Shown here piece after piece: positions 6,665-15,145 of a stretch of DNA of 17,264 nucleotides (position 1 is its first letter; each line of letters opens with the position of its first letter). Location of the stretch: contig NYXM01000080.1 in NCBI GenBank assembly GCA_002685655.1, positions 1-17,264 on the forward strand. Direction: 5' to 3'. Source of the stretch: Planctomycetaceae bacterium. GTDB lineage: Bacteria > Planctomycetota > Planctomycetia > Pirellulales > Pirellulaceae. A model generated the notes under the pieces. It had not been told where the DNA came from, did not search any database, and saw only the letters and a list, made by a program, of their open reading frames with translations. A program made the position numbers and the translations under genes.

Positions 6665-8095
6665 CTATCCGGCTGTGTTTGTGAAGTCTTCATTATCACT
6701 GCCGTTTTCCGATATGTCATTCACGACACGCACAGCCTCCCCAGACCGCACGCGTTCGTTACCGTCAACGATGACGTGCAGACCGGCCTGAATATCCCCA
6801 CGAACCTCGACAGTACTTTCGCGCGCAATGCCGGTCTCGACATCTACCTTACTTGCGATCGTTTGCCCGTCGCCTGCCGTGCTGGCGACCATCACGACTG
6901 GCGTCTGTCCACCGAGGACCAGGGCGTCCTTCGGGACGATGAGGGTTGAGCGTGGAGTACCGGAGATAGTTGCCCTCGCCTGCATCCCGTCTCGAAGAAG
7001 ATAGCCTCCGTCTCGTTCAGGATTCCGGAGTCGAACTCGAACTGGGAATGTTCTTGCCCGCTGATCGGCGCTAGGACCAATTCCGTGAATTGTCCCTTCG
7101 AGCGTCTCCAGGCCGTCCGGCAGAGCAGCAACATGCAGCGGCACGGTGTCGCCCGTTTTGAGCTCATTGACGAGAGATTCCGGGACATGAACCACCACGT
7201 CAATTGGATCGAGTGAGACGATCTCGGCAACGGGGTCGCCGCGGCTCAACCACTGGCCCACTTCGGTGTGTTTTTGGACAACGAAACCTGCAAACGGAGC
7301 ATGTACCGCGTGATAGGACCGCAGTATATTCAGGCGAGCGATTTCTTGCTTCTGTTGTTCCACTTTGGCAACCGATTGAGAGATCTGTTGGCGGCGCGGG
7401 CCGGCATTCACAAGCTCATAGTCCGCCTGGCCTGCAATCAAGCTTTGTTTCGCTGTCTGAGCAACTGACTTCGCGGTTTCTAGTTCGTCCGCTGAGACCG
7501 CGTTCGATCTACTCAGATCCTCGGCTCGTTTAAGTCGCGCTTCTGCAAGCTCATTGGCAGCCTTTGCGGCTTCCCAGTGCGCTTTTGCGCGGGAAATCTC
7601 CTCCGGCCGGCTGCCCGCACGAAGTTCGTCCAGTTCGTGTTCGAGACGAGTCAAGTCTGCCGTCGCGGCGGCGATCTCGACGCCGACCGTCTCCGTACTT
7701 AGTTGGACGATCGGCTTCGCGGACGACAGGCCAGCTTCCACGTTGTCGCTGGCAACGAGGTCGCCCGCTTCTACGTTTATTTCAGTGACTCGGCCATCGA
7801 CCGGGCTGCCTACCACGCTACGACGAATTGCGGTGACGGTTCCGACCAAAGTGAACTCCGGCACAATGTCTTCGCGGATTACCCGCGCGGTTCGGACGGC
7901 AACCGCTGGCTGCGGAGGTGGCGCAGTCGATGCAGCTGCATTGTCGGACGTTGTGGAATTGCAGCCGGACAGACAGAGGAACAGCGAACTCGCGACGAAC
8001 AGTACTGGCCGACGGGAGCCAAACCATCGTTCGCGGGAAGAAATGCATGCCTGCACGCGCCGGTGGATGGAACGACTTGGGACCATTGCCTTCAT
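6665..8095 (-). CDS. RND efflux periplasmic adaptor (HlyD/MFP family) lipoprotein
   Basis: A 476-residue membrane-fusion protein. A long basic N-terminus leads to a hydrophobic stretch and the lipobox LSGC with Cys45, so it should be lipid-anchored. Next come a Thr/Ala/Pro-rich linker (47-64), the first lipoyl half (about 75-115, SPVDGRVTEINVEAGDLV), a long alpha-hairpin coiled coil (about 140-262, rich in Ala, Glu and Lys), the second lipoyl half (HAPFAGFVVQKHTEVGQWL), a beta-barrel (about 310-385) and a membrane-proximal domain to the C-terminus. Such adaptors bridge an inner-membrane RND pump to an outer-membrane channel. The start overlaps the pump stop as TAATG, so translation is likely coupled; a second ATG three codons on (8086) has a slightly better upstream AAGG. 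No TolC-like gene is present nearby. Confidence 0.93.
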   Translation of the reverse strand: MKAMVPSRSIHRRVQACISSRERWFGSRRPVLFVASSLFLCLSGCNSTTSDNAAASTAPPPQPAVAVRTARVIREDIVPEFTLVGTVTAIRRSVVGSPVDGRVTEINVEAGDLVASDNVEAGLSSAKPIVQLSTETVGVEIAAATADLTRLEHELDELRAGSRPEEISRAKAHWEAAKAANELAEARLKRAEDLSRSNAVSADELETAKSVAQTAKQSLIAGQADYELVNAGPRRQQISQSVAKVEQQKQEIARLNILRSYHAVHAPFAGFVVQKHTEVGQWLSRGDPVAEIVSLDPIDVVVHVPESLVNELKTGDTVPLHVAALPDGLETLEGTIHGIGPSADQRARTFPVRVRLRNPERDGGYLLRDGMQARATISGTPRSTLIVPKDALVLGGQTPVVMVASTAGDGQTIASKVDVETGIARESTVEVRGDIQAGLHVIVDGNERVRSGEAVRVVNDISENGSDNEDFTNTAG

Positions 8096-11000
8096 TATGG
8101 ATTCACTTCTGTAACAGACATGTGTGCAACCACGCCCTCTGTTTCGGCTGCGCGTACATTGCCCTGAGACCGTTCTGTTGCGGGAGTCGGCGCCGAACTT
8201 CGAGAAAACAACTGGCGGGCATCCATGACAAGACTGAAGAAACTGGGAACCAGAAACAGTGTCAGCACCGTGGAAACGGCCAACCCGCCCAGGACCACAC
8301 TACCGAGGCCACGATAGAGCTCGCTGCCTGCGCCCGGCATCACGACCAATGGAAAGAGGCCCAACACCGTAGTGCCCGTGGTCATGAAAATCGGCCGAAT
8401 GCGGCTGCGAACGCTTTCCACGACTGCTTCTCGGGAAGACAGCCGCCCTGCACTGAGATGATTAACCGAATGATGTACGATAAGGATGGCATTGTTTACC
8501 GCCGTCCCGATCAGGATGACGAAGCCCAACATGGTAATGATGTCCAGCGGCTGTTCCGTGAACCGATTCGTCAGCCAGAGACAGGCGACTCCGCCCACAG
8601 CAGCCAACGGCACTGTCAGAATGATGACCAGCGGATAGAGCCACGATTCAAACAGGCCGGCCATCAGCAGATAGGTGATGACTAGAGCCAGCAGCAGATT
8701 GAATCGCATGGCTTGCCACGACTCCGCCAGGCGGTCGGCGGTCCCACCTAGGGTCATTTGCAGACCTACAGGTAGCGTCCCCTCCGCTTTCATGGCGGCA
8801 ATCACGTCACTCTTGACTAATTCGACTGCTCGTCCAAGCGGAACTCCATCCGGAGGGCGGACTTCTATGGTGATGGCACGACGTCGCTCGATGTGACGGA
8901 TTGAGGGTGGTCCGCTGCTGATCTTGAACTCAGCGAGCGACGAAAGCGGCACGAGGCTGGCGCTGCGCGTGACCACCGTCCGGTTGCCTAGATCCTGGGT
9001 ATGAGACGCGTAGCTATCATCCCCAATGATCCGCAGATCAATCTTCTCACCATCTGTTGCATAGTCTGCCACATACGCTCCGTCGGCCAGAGCGTCGACG
9101 ATGTAGCCAAGTTGAGTGGCGTCAATTCCCAGTTCGGCTACGCGGTCCCAGTGTGGCAACACATGAAGCTCGGGATTCGCATTCCAAAGTCCGGGTACTG
9201 CCGATGTACGCGCATCCGGTATCGCGGTCTCAACGCCATCCTGCACCTGCTGAGCCAGTGCGATCACCGACTCCAGGTCGGGACCAGTCAACTCGATATC
9301 GATTTTGCGTGAAGACCCCGGAAAAAGGCTCAGCTGAAAAGCGCTGCCGCGCATGCCAGGTATCTCGTCGGCCAGGGACTGAAGCACCGGAATCCACTCC
9401 CGAATGCGAGTCGGGTCTTCTGTTTGCACCTGCACCATCACTTCGTGTGGTTGGGCTTGCACAAGCAGGTCCTTGAGGGCTGGCAGGTCGAGTTGCCGGG
9501 CGTCTGAAGTCGACGGATCAATCTCCCAGTAAGGCAGGAACTTCTCGAAGACCTGCCGAGAGATGGCCTCATTTTTCTCAACGTTGTACCCCGGTGGTGG
9601 ATACAACTTGCACATCACACGGGCCTTGTTCCCATCTGGCAAGTACTCGACATCAGGAAACAGAGACCAACTGACGAGAAGAGCGCCGCTGACAAACACC
9701 GTCACAATGGCCAGCCGCCGAACCGTGCTGCCCAGCAGCCAGTGATTCGTGCTCACCACCCAGCGAACAAACCACTTCGCCGTCCGATCAGCAGGATTCG
9801 CCGACGAGGACAAGTCCGCGTTCTGCCCCGACGCCAAGAGCCGAGCAGACGCCATGGGAATCAGTGTGATCGAGATTATGAGCGACAATCCCACGGCGGC
9901 GCTGATTGCCAGTGCGATATCGCGAAATAACTGCCCAGCCTCCTCTTGCGTAAACAATACGGGCACGAAGACGGCCAAGGTCGTCAGGGTAGACGCCAGA
10001 ACGGCTCCCCAGACTTCTCGTGTCCCGCGGATTGCTGCGTCGTGCGGAGTCGCACCGCGTTGATAATGGCGGTAGATGTTCTCCAGCACGACGACCGAGT
10101 TGTCGACAATCATCCCCACCGCAAAGGCCAGCCCGGCAAGACTGACGACATTCAAAGAGCGGCCAAGAAGACGTAGGATCAGGAACGTACCGACAATACT
10201 GGTAGGAACAGCGATCGCGATGACAATCGTGGAACGGGCGCTTCGCAGGAAAGCAAGCAGGACTAGAACGGTGAGTACGCCGCCGATCACAATGTTTTGG
10301 TTGACCAGGCCGACCGCCGAGTCAATGTAATCGGCGTCACTCCAGACCTCGCTCAGCTTCATCCCGCGCTGAGCCAGGAGTCCGTCATTGAGTTCGGAGG
10401 AGACTGCCCGCAGTTCATCGACGGTTTCGAGCACATTGGCGCCAGTTTCAGGTAGCACACCAAGACCGATCAATTCGCTGCCGCCGCGCCGGTAGGAGCT
10501 TGTGGCCCGCTTATAACCTAGTCGTACCTTAGCAACGTCTTCGACATACGTCGTGACATCATCTTGCGTGGTAATAATGGTCCGCTCTACTTGTTTCGGG
10601 GCCGAGAACTGACCGAGCGTGCGTACCACGTAGCGCCGTTTCCCGTCCCAGATTTCACCGCCGGACGTGTCTTTGTTGCGGCTCCGCAGCGCCAACCGGA
10701 GGTCATCAATCGTCAAGTGGCGAGCTGCCAGTCGCTCGGGATCAACGATAACCTGCATCTCCTCCGCCTGGCCGCCCATCAGGAACGTGTCGGCCACACC
10801 GCGAACTCGATCGAAACGCGCCTTCACATGCTCTTCCACGAAGCGCCGCGACTTTCTGATGTCGGCGACCGGAAGGAGCTCGCGAATCTCTGGGTGCTGC
10901 TGAGACAACTGGTTGATCCGGTACAAACGCAGCTCCCACTTGTGTGCGTCCAACAACGGCTTGCAGTCGCCCTGCAGATGCGGGTGTCGTTGTACAAAGT

Positions 11001-11463
11001 CCTGCAATTCTGCGTCCGTGGGAACACGGGGGCTGAGCACATACCAGCAGACCGGTCGATCGGAGAGATTAGCGGTCGAAACGATCGGCTCAAATGCGTC
11101 TTCGGGAAACTCACGCAGTTGATTGATGCGTGAATTCAGCTCGAGCATCGCCTGAGTGATGTCGGTGCCGACAGGAAACTCCATCGTGACAGACCCCTGA
11201 GAGTAATGACTCCAGGAAGTCATCTTCGTCATGCCCTTGACGTCTTTGAGCTGATCTTCCAGATTCTGGACGATCTCATGCTCCACCTCATAGGGACTTG
11301 CCCCCGGCCAGAAGACTGAGACTGGGATGGTCGGCGTCTTGACTTCAGGGGTAAGCTGGATTGGTATCCGCCATAGCGCAATGCCGCCAAATAGCACGAC
11401 GCCGATCACGGCGACGGCAACTTTGACTGGATTTCGTACACAGAACTCAATCACAACTTGCAC
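8095..11463 (-). CDS. RND-family efflux transporter permease (AcrB/HAE1-like)
   Basis: An 1122-residue inner-membrane pump with the usual two-fold repeat: TM1 at about 13-32, porter loops at about 33-385, TM2-6 at about 388-542, TM7 at about 583-602, a second periplasmic region to about 918, then TM8-12 to about 1080. TM4 carries GMIVDNSVVVLENI with Asp454 in the place of the proton-relay aspartate; the second Asp of AcrB is Asn455. TM10 has GTAVNNAILIV, with Asn where AcrB has its TM10 lysine region. An extra segment of about 60 residues (about 145-206, His- and Gln-rich) lies in the first porter domain. The pump gene precedes its adaptor, the reverse of acrAB. The start is GTG (11463); a GTG three codons later would begin the protein IEFCVRNPV, a more usual family N-terminus. 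The specific substrate, metal or drug, cannot be told. Confidence 0.93.
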   Translation of the reverse strand: MQVVIEFCVRNPVKVAVAVIGVVLFGGIALWRIPIQLTPEVKTPTIPVSVFWPGASPYEVEHEIVQNLEDQLKDVKGMTKMTSWSHYSQGSVTMEFPVGTDITQAMLELNSRINQLREFPEDAFEPIVSTANLSDRPVCWYVLSPRVPTDAELQDFVQRHPHLQGDCKPLLDAHKWELRLYRINQLSQQHPEIRELLPVADIRKSRRFVEEHVKARFDRVRGVADTFLMGGQAEEMQVIVDPERLAARHLTIDDLRLALRSRNKDTSGGEIWDGKRRYVVRTLGQFSAPKQVERTIITTQDDVTTYVEDVAKVRLGYKRATSSYRRGGSELIGLGVLPETGANVLETVDELRAVSSELNDGLLAQRGMKLSEVWSDADYIDSAVGLVNQNIVIGGVLTVLVLLAFLRSARSTIVIAIAVPTSIVGTFLILRLLGRSLNVVSLAGLAFAVGMIVDNSVVVLENIYRHYQRGATPHDAAIRGTREVWGAVLASTLTTLAVFVPVLFTQEEAGQLFRDIALAISAAVGLSLIISITLIPMASARLLASGQNADLSSSANPADRTAKWFVRWVVSTNHWLLGSTVRRLAIVTVFVSGALLVSWSLFPDVEYLPDGNKARVMCKLYPPPGYNVEKNEAISRQVFEKFLPYWEIDPSTSDARQLDLPALKDLLVQAQPHEVMVQVQTEDPTRIREWIPVLQSLADEIPGMRGSAFQLSLFPGSSRKIDIELTGPDLESVIALAQQVQDGVETAIPDARTSAVPGLWNANPELHVLPHWDRVAELGIDATQLGYIVDALADGAYVADYATDGEKIDLRIIGDDSYASHTQDLGNRTVVTRSASLVPLSSLAEFKISSGPPSIRHIERRRAITIEVRPPDGVPLGRAVELVKSDVIAAMKAEGTLPVGLQMTLGGTADRLAESWQAMRFNLLLALVITYLLMAGLFESWLYPLVIILTVPLAAVGGVACLWLTNRFTEQPLDIITMLGFVILIGTAVNNAILIVHHSVNHLSAGRLSSREAVVESVRSRIRPIFMTTGTTVLGLFPLVVMPGAGSELYRGLGSVVLGGLAVSTVLTLFLVPSFFSLVMDARQLFSRSSAPTPATERSQGNVRAAETEGVVAHMSVTEVNP

Positions 11464-11523
11464 TCTCTTGAACAGTGCTTCGCAGTGCGCTGGCCTCCCT
11501 GCCTCTCCATTGCCGGCACAAGA
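11464..11523 (-). other. Leader of the RND pump gene
   Basis: These 60 bases separate the cytochrome remnant from the pump start. GCACTG occurs twice, four bases apart. A purine-rich GGAGAGGCAGGGAGG lies too far upstream (more than 30 bases) to serve the GTG at 11463, and only AAGAGA directly precedes that start, so initiation signals are weak. I see no convincing promoter. Confidence 0.3.
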
Positions 11524-11628
11524 TCACCTTGCTTGTGTTTGCTTGGCCTTCTCGCCGGATTGCAGGAACGCCAATAGGTCCAGAATCTCCTCTCGCTTGA
11601 ATGTGTCGAGCAATCCTTGGCCTGGATA
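11524..11628 (-). pseudogene. C-terminal remnant of a planctomycete cytochrome (heme-binding domain tail)
   Basis: In the gap between the ankyrin-fusion gene and the pump, one minus-strand frame reads PGQGLLDTFKREEILDLLAF then LQSGEKAKQTQAR and a stop. It aligns without gaps to the last part of the 15145-17264 protein, GLLDTYTVEEIFDLLAFIQS: 15 of 20 residues agree, while many codons differ by synonymous changes, so it is an old paralogue rather than a recent copy. Upstream the frame closes at a TGA, and Met-Ile codons occur one base out of frame, consistent with a one-base frameshift. No heme motif or other part of the gene remains. Confidence 0.68.
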
Positions 11629-11654
11629 TCATTCCGTTTCGCATTCCTCATGCA

Positions 11655-14600
11655 CTATTTGGAGTCGTATTCCCGGAGTAGTTTCGCAATCTTCGGGCGC
11701 TCCTGCTTGAGGCGATCGAGGTCGACTTCGAGCCCAGTCGCATTGCCGATGCCCGTGTAAAGCCTAGCCAAACCGTCGTTCCAGTCGCCTGACACGACGT
11801 CGACCGCCGTTTCGCCACGACTGTTCTTTTGGCTCGGCGACGCTCCCTTTTCGAGCAGGTACTCTACGACATCGGTGCGGCACATGAACGCGGCCACAAG
11901 CAGCGGAGTGTTGCCGTCGCGGTTCGTTGTGTTGACCTTGGCTCCGCGATCAACCAGCAGTTTGACTATCTCCAGGTTGCCGCGAAAAGCCGCGTCGCCG
12001 AGTGGAGTGGAGCCGGTCGCTGGCCGTCGATCGTTGATCCTTCGAGCGCGCCGCCCGAGCCGTCGTTTGACCTCATCCACGTCGCCTCGCTCGATCGCAC
12101 TGGACAACGCGTCTCGAGGATCGATCTGGGCCTCGTCTATGCTTCGCTTCAAATCACTGGCGGCATCTGCATCCTTGGCGACATGAAAGATGAAATCGTT
12201 ACTGAACAGACTATTCTCAGCCTGAATCTGAAGCATGTGCATGCCATCCTCCGGCAGTTCATCCAGTTCAATCAGCACCATTTCCTGTTCGTCTTCGGTA
12301 ACGTCGATTGCACCTTCAACGCGGCGGCCATCAATGTAAAGCGTCGCGTACTCGTCGAAATTCCGACCGCTGACTTCCATCGTGTGTTGGCCTGCATAGA
12401 GAATCGGGAACTCCTGTGGCCCACGCTGTTCGTGGATGCTGCCAAGAGTCCACAGAGCTGGCTGAGGCGATTCAACGTCTGCGTTCTCACCATGTCGACC
12501 GGTAAACGTACCGACGAATTTGCCCTCCCTAGCGAGCGAAACGAGCTGTTCACTAGTGAACGCTTCGCGGCCACGAGCTTTACTGACAAAAACGCCGGTG
12601 CGGAACTCTGGATCGTATTGCAACTCGACAGGCTTTGGCTTCCCGTTCTCAATGAACACGCCCTCACCCTCGAGCACGATGCCGCCTTCCGCGGCTGAAA
12701 CTTCCAATGCATTCAACAGATCGGCGGTCAGATCCTCTTTCACCGATTCTGAGTTGAGCGTCACCTGGCGGGCAAAGGAGCCGGAGAAGCCGGTGCTTTG
12801 TTCCAGAACCATATCCCACACGGAATCGAAGGCGCGTCGCCCACCCCATGAGAATTGCCAGACGCTACGCTCATCATTGCCAGCCTCGGCAACGCGTCGG
12901 TAGAACGGGAACTCGACGATGTTCAGTCTTCCTTGCGGGAGGATCAGGAAGCGATCATAGGCGCCGCGCCACGTGGTCGCTTCCATTCCCGAGCCCGGCG
13001 TGTTTGTGCTCACATTAAAGGGCATGCGGTGGCAGTTTCCGCAAAGATTGGCGCCTGGCGTTCCACCAGCGTCGCCCACGATGTGAAACATTTTGAAGCC
13101 ATCCTCCGCGCGCTCCGACAACTTGTTCGTGTAGGCGCGCCGCTGGGCGGGCGGGTAAGGCACGCTCAGCAGGTACGTCGCAAGGTCGTCGCGCTCGGCA
13201 GACGTGAATCCTCCCGGCTTGCCTTCGTCGTTAACCATATCGTCGCCGTGCGCCATGAGGATCTCGGCCATGCTGACGTCGACCAGATGCCGCGTGCTGG
13301 TTGTCTGATCGTCGGTTTCGGCGGTCGGCTCGACGGACTTGCGGATATTGGCGCTGTTGATGCCGCCATAGGGATCGCCGAGGACGCCGTCCCAGTGGAA
13401 GGGTGCGGTGTCGCGCAAACCACGCACTGGCATGGTGGAGCGGGGCATGATTTGATTGCCGCCGGTCACGATCGGGGTCTTCAGGACCCATAGCAACTGG
13501 TCCGTGTTGTTGTCGGGGTGGCAGCTCTCACAGGAGAACGTGCCGGTCGTGGAAGCGTCGGCGTCGTTGAACCAGGTGCGTCCCAGTTTGACCTGCCGAT
13601 GTGTCGGATCTTCGAGCTTGACGAATCCGGCCACCTTCGGGCTGCTCGTGTCGGATAAGTCAATCAAGGAGACCGTGTTGGCCACAGTGTTGTAGACCCA
13701 CGCCCGCGACGCCTTGCCGTCGTCCGTATTTTCGAGAGCAATCCCGCGAGGAACGGCTCCAACCGGGACCCGCCCCAGGACTTCACCGCTTTCCGCGTCG
13801 ACGGTGAACAGCTTGTCCGATCCGGCAGCGGAGGCGACCAGCGTCGAATCGTCGCCACTGATTTGAATCGCATACGGCGTCGCCAGAGCCATGCCTTTTT
13901 CGGGATGCTTCGGTGGAAGCGGCTCGAGGTCGAAAAACTCAGGCTTCTCAGCGGAACCGTCTTTGAAATTGACCTTGGTAACCTGGTTTAAGAACGCGCG
14001 ATTCTCCATCTCCTTCATGCCGTGCTTTTTGGTTCCCGCGCGGCCGTTGGCGTCGTTTCGTGCATCTGTCTGAGCGATAAAGACACGTCCTTGGGAATCG
14101 ACGGTCAGCCCATATAGCAACGTCCCCAGAGTATCGACGGCTTCCACGAGTTCGTCAGTCTTCGTGTCGAAAACAAACAAGTCGCGGTCCGGCACGTCTG
14201 GATGTTTGACAATGTCGGTCACATGCCCCAGTGACAGGACATTGTTGACTCGAATGGAATGCTCCCAGGCGTCGAACGTAACCAGATCACCGTCGATTTT
14301 GTCCCTTGAGCCTCCGGAGAGCTGCGTCTTGTTGTTTGACTCGAAGGGAATGACGTAGAGCCGATCGCCGTGGACCGCAATGGCTCGCGGGTCCTGGGCC
14401 GGGATTCGCAGACGCTTGGTCACTTCGCGCGAGGCCACGTTGATGACCGCGATCTGGTTTTCGGAAGACAACGCAACGTACGCTTTGTCGTTTCCCGCGA
14501 AGGCGATGCCGATCGGTTCATCAAACGTGCTCGCCTTCGACTTTGGATCAAAATGCTGAATCGTCGCGACGACTTGCAGGTAGGTCGAGCTGTTCGGCAC

Positions 14601-14984
14601 GTTGTCGATGACGCTGACCGAATCGGAAACATGATTCGATACCCAGACCTCCTTACCATCGGGCCGAACGGCGACGCTGACCGGATCGACGCCGACATGA
14701 ATCCGCTCTCGGACCTTACGCGTGTCGCCGTCAATCACGTCAACCGTGTCGGCTGGCGTGTTCACAACGAAGACATCTCCCCCGTGGACAGCAATTGGTG
14801 AAGCGTGCGGACTCGCAAAGGTTGGATGTCCGACACGCAGCGGTCTGCGAGGCGAGCCGTCTTTCCCGGCCGAAGAAGGAGCAGCCGAAACTCCGGATCC
14901 CGTTCCTCCTGTCACAATGATCGAACAGATCATGCCCGCGCACATTGCGGCCGCAGCGAGCAAGGTTAGACGGCTCTTTGTCAT
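11655..14984 (-). CDS. Exported YVTN beta-propeller / di-heme cytochrome / TIG-like / ankyrin fusion protein
   Basis: A 1109-residue protein with several fused modules. A signal peptide or N-terminal membrane helix (about 1-35) is followed by a YVTN/NHL-type propeller at about 55-445, with repeats such as VFVVNTPADTVDVID, VWVSNHVSDSVSVID and VYNTVANTVSLID. The di-heme part resembles cytochrome c peroxidase/MauG relatives: CESCH at 485-489, the signature VRGLRDTAPFHWDG at 520-533, and CGNCH at 648-652. A beta-sandwich resembling IPT/TIG lies at about 855-935 (AGQHTMEVSGRNF, ATLYIDG). The C-terminus holds ankyrin repeats at about 956-1063, clearest in GSTPLGDAAFRGNLEIVKLL and DGNTPLLVAAFMCRTDVVEY. 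I chose the ATG at 14984, which has GAAGGA nine bases upstream and starts the signal peptide; ATGs at 15014 and 15023 lack a ribosome site. Likely a periplasmic or envelope redox protein; substrate unknown. Confidence 0.9.
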   Translation of the reverse strand: MTKSRLTLLAAAAMCAGMICSIIVTGGTGSGVSAAPSSAGKDGSPRRPLRVGHPTFASPHASPIAVHGGDVFVVNTPADTVDVIDGDTRKVRERIHVGVDPVSVAVRPDGKEVWVSNHVSDSVSVIDNVPNSSTYLQVVATIQHFDPKSKASTFDEPIGIAFAGNDKAYVALSSENQIAVINVASREVTKRLRIPAQDPRAIAVHGDRLYVIPFESNNKTQLSGGSRDKIDGDLVTFDAWEHSIRVNNVLSLGHVTDIVKHPDVPDRDLFVFDTKTDELVEAVDTLGTLLYGLTVDSQGRVFIAQTDARNDANGRAGTKKHGMKEMENRAFLNQVTKVNFKDGSAEKPEFFDLEPLPPKHPEKGMALATPYAIQISGDDSTLVASAAGSDKLFTVDAESGEVLGRVPVGAVPRGIALENTDDGKASRAWVYNTVANTVSLIDLSDTSSPKVAGFVKLEDPTHRQVKLGRTWFNDADASTTGTFSCESCHPDNNTDQLLWVLKTPIVTGGNQIMPRSTMPVRGLRDTAPFHWDGVLGDPYGGINSANIRKSVEPTAETDDQTTSTRHLVDVSMAEILMAHGDDMVNDEGKPGGFTSAERDDLATYLLSVPYPPAQRRAYTNKLSERAEDGFKMFHIVGDAGGTPGANLCGNCHRMPFNVSTNTPGSGMEATTWRGAYDRFLILPQGRLNIVEFPFYRRVAEAGNDERSVWQFSWGGRRAFDSVWDMVLEQSTGFSGSFARQVTLNSESVKEDLTADLLNALEVSAAEGGIVLEGEGVFIENGKPKPVELQYDPEFRTGVFVSKARGREAFTSEQLVSLAREGKFVGTFTGRHGENADVESPQPALWTLGSIHEQRGPQEFPILYAGQHTMEVSGRNFDEYATLYIDGRRVEGAIDVTEDEQEMVLIELDELPEDGMHMLQIQAENSLFSNDFIFHVAKDADAASDLKRSIDEAQIDPRDALSSAIERGDVDEVKRRLGRRARRINDRRPATGSTPLGDAAFRGNLEIVKLLVDRGAKVNTTNRDGNTPLLVAAFMCRTDVVEYLLEKGASPSQKNSRGETAVDVVSGDWNDGLARLYTGIGNATGLEVDLDRLKQERPKIAKLLREYDSK

Positions 14985-14993
14985 CTTGCGAGT

Positions 14994-14999
14994 TCCTTC
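14994..14999 (-). promoter_or_regulatory. Shine-Dalgarno deciding the start of the propeller/cytochrome/ankyrin gene
   Basis: GAAGGA on the minus strand, nine bases before the ATG at 14984. The two upstream in-frame ATGs have no such site, which favours the shorter protein with the signal peptide at its N-terminus. Confidence 0.55.
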
Positions 15000-15013
15000 T
15001 ATGTCATTACTCA

Positions 15014-15145
15014 TCAGACGCATCCAGCACGGCGTCGAGAGTCAGCTTGCGAGAGTCTTATGTCCGGGACGTCGTCGAGCAGCTTGAGAAAGGCCACGGG
15101 ATTGAGGATGTCTTTCTCGCTGAGGTTCATCGCGCCGTAGGTCAC
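15014..15145 (-). pseudogene. Probable remnant of a cytochrome C-terminal tail (43-codon frame)
   Basis: A minus-strand frame opens with GTG inside the stop of the upstream cytochrome gene (TAGTG) and ends with TGA overlapping an ATG (TGATG). It reads VTYGAMNLSEKDI then LNPVAFLKLLDDVPDIR and an unremarkable basic tail. The segment AMNLSEKDIxxxVAFLKLLDD resembles the last helix of c-type cytochromes and cytochrome c peroxidases, where A-L/M-N-L-S/T-x-x-E/D-x-x-D-L-V-A-F-L is common. It lacks any heme motif and its start has no ribosome site. It could also be a genuine small coupled ORF, but remnant is the better reading. Confidence 0.42.

Noticed and set aside
11829..12698. 289-codon plus-strand frame, and similar long antisense frames at 2835-3572, 5891-6640, 7918-8685 and 10564-11133
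   Set aside because: Each lies wholly or almost wholly antisense to a clearly recognised conserved protein, has no domain or signal peptide that I can recognise, and reflects high G+C suppression of stops.
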